This document shows, in pieces, positions 63,561 through 64,000 of a DNA stretch of 64,000 bases; the stretch's first letter is position 1; every line of letters starts with the position of its first letter. The DNA comes from Castanea sativa. Lineage: Eukaryota; Streptophyta; Magnoliopsida; Fagales; Fagaceae. A program made the translations under genes and the position numbers. The DNA lies in the NCBI RefSeq assembly GCF_040712315.1, contig NC_134021.1, positions 28,544,001-28,608,000 on the forward strand, given 5' to 3'. The notes under the pieces were generated by a model. That model was not told where the DNA came from, searched no databases, and worked only from the letters and a program-made list of their open reading frames with translations.

Positions 63561-64000
63561 CATCTTCTTCCAACTTTGGGCGAGGTCCTCCAGTCCTAGA
63601 CCTAAACTATATCCCAAACCCCCTAAAGAAATCACCCTGGCCCTACTAGTAATGTTACTATAGGGGACACTTACTACCCACTCTCAGAGAGGGAGAGCAC
63701 TATGCTATAGAAAGTAGAGGAGGACAACCTACTCGCCTGGCTGAGAACACTATGATACTCTAGACTTTATCAGTTGAGCTAACTAGACTCATAGTGTAGA
63801 TTTTGGTTGGTGAATCAAGCAAGAAGAAGAGTTCCATTAATTGAAAGGGTTATAAATTTTAATGAAAAATCACGCACTTTATTGGACGAGTGCAAGACCA
63901 AGACCATCATTTGCGCTCACTCAGTTCTCCATTTCTTAGTAAAAATTTAATCCACACGCACCATAACTAGATATACTCTTTTGAAAAAAAGAAAAGAAAA
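63561..64000. other. LINE 5' flank with SINE-like piece
   Basis: 63640-63790 on minus has GAGTCTAGTTAGCTCAACTG (box A-like), and the rest is pyrimidine/purine-mixed text related to the SINE pieces at 26908 and 28045. The remaining 200 bases show no feature. Confidence 0.35.

Overview
The window is nuclear DNA from a flowering plant, most likely a woody eudicot (perhaps Fagales; this is a judgement from gene style and repeat types, not a database match). It is AT-rich and repeat-rich. It holds spliced genes with GT-AG introns, a plastid-targeted enzyme, a plant F-box protein, and several plant transposable-element lineages. No bacterial, organellar, tRNA, rRNA or CRISPR feature was seen.

Three host genes look intact. 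(1) A 14-exon gene on + (15649-23090) reads as a 791-residue type II membrane glycosyltransferase of family GT47 with two EGF-like modules, the architecture of Arabidopsis ExAD, the extensin arabinosyltransferase. (2) A single-exon F-box protein on - (32144-33436, 430 aa) has an F-box and an F-box-associated domain. (3) A 4-exon gene on + (52348-56079) encodes a 499-aa plastid adenylosuccinate synthetase. Its last intron is of the rare GC-AG class. The three genes share no evident pathway; this is ordinary gene-island and repeat-sea organisation.

The rest is mobile DNA. 0-10 kb: a broken plant-mobile-domain-like ORF behind an LTR-like promoter, then two solo LTRs of one family (3985-6341 and 7578-9781), each with target-site duplications, with a nested MITE pair between them. 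11-14 kb: two Mutator-type MITEs with perfect 9-bp target duplications and a 386-bp foldback element. 19-31 kb: LINE, SINE and Ty1/copia remnants. 36205-47464: an 11.3-kb Ty3/gypsy element of the Tat lineage on -, with a 5-bp target duplication, PBS, PPT, protease, RT, RNase H, archaeal-type RNase H and integrase. It also has a 71-bp tandem array, an intron-containing gene running antisense at its 3' side, and an extra LTR in tandem. 57.4-63.6 kb: a non-autonomous DNA transposon with a nested MITE, a short interstitial telomere-like tract, and a degenerate LINE on -.

The most unusual structures are a 21-bp-period array of 14-bp near-palindromes about 140-160 bp upstream of the TATA box in three separate LTR-like promoters; a downstream roughly 52-bp-period array of hairpins in the two solo LTRs; the antisense spliced gene inside the Tat element; and its PPT-LTR-PPT-LTR end.
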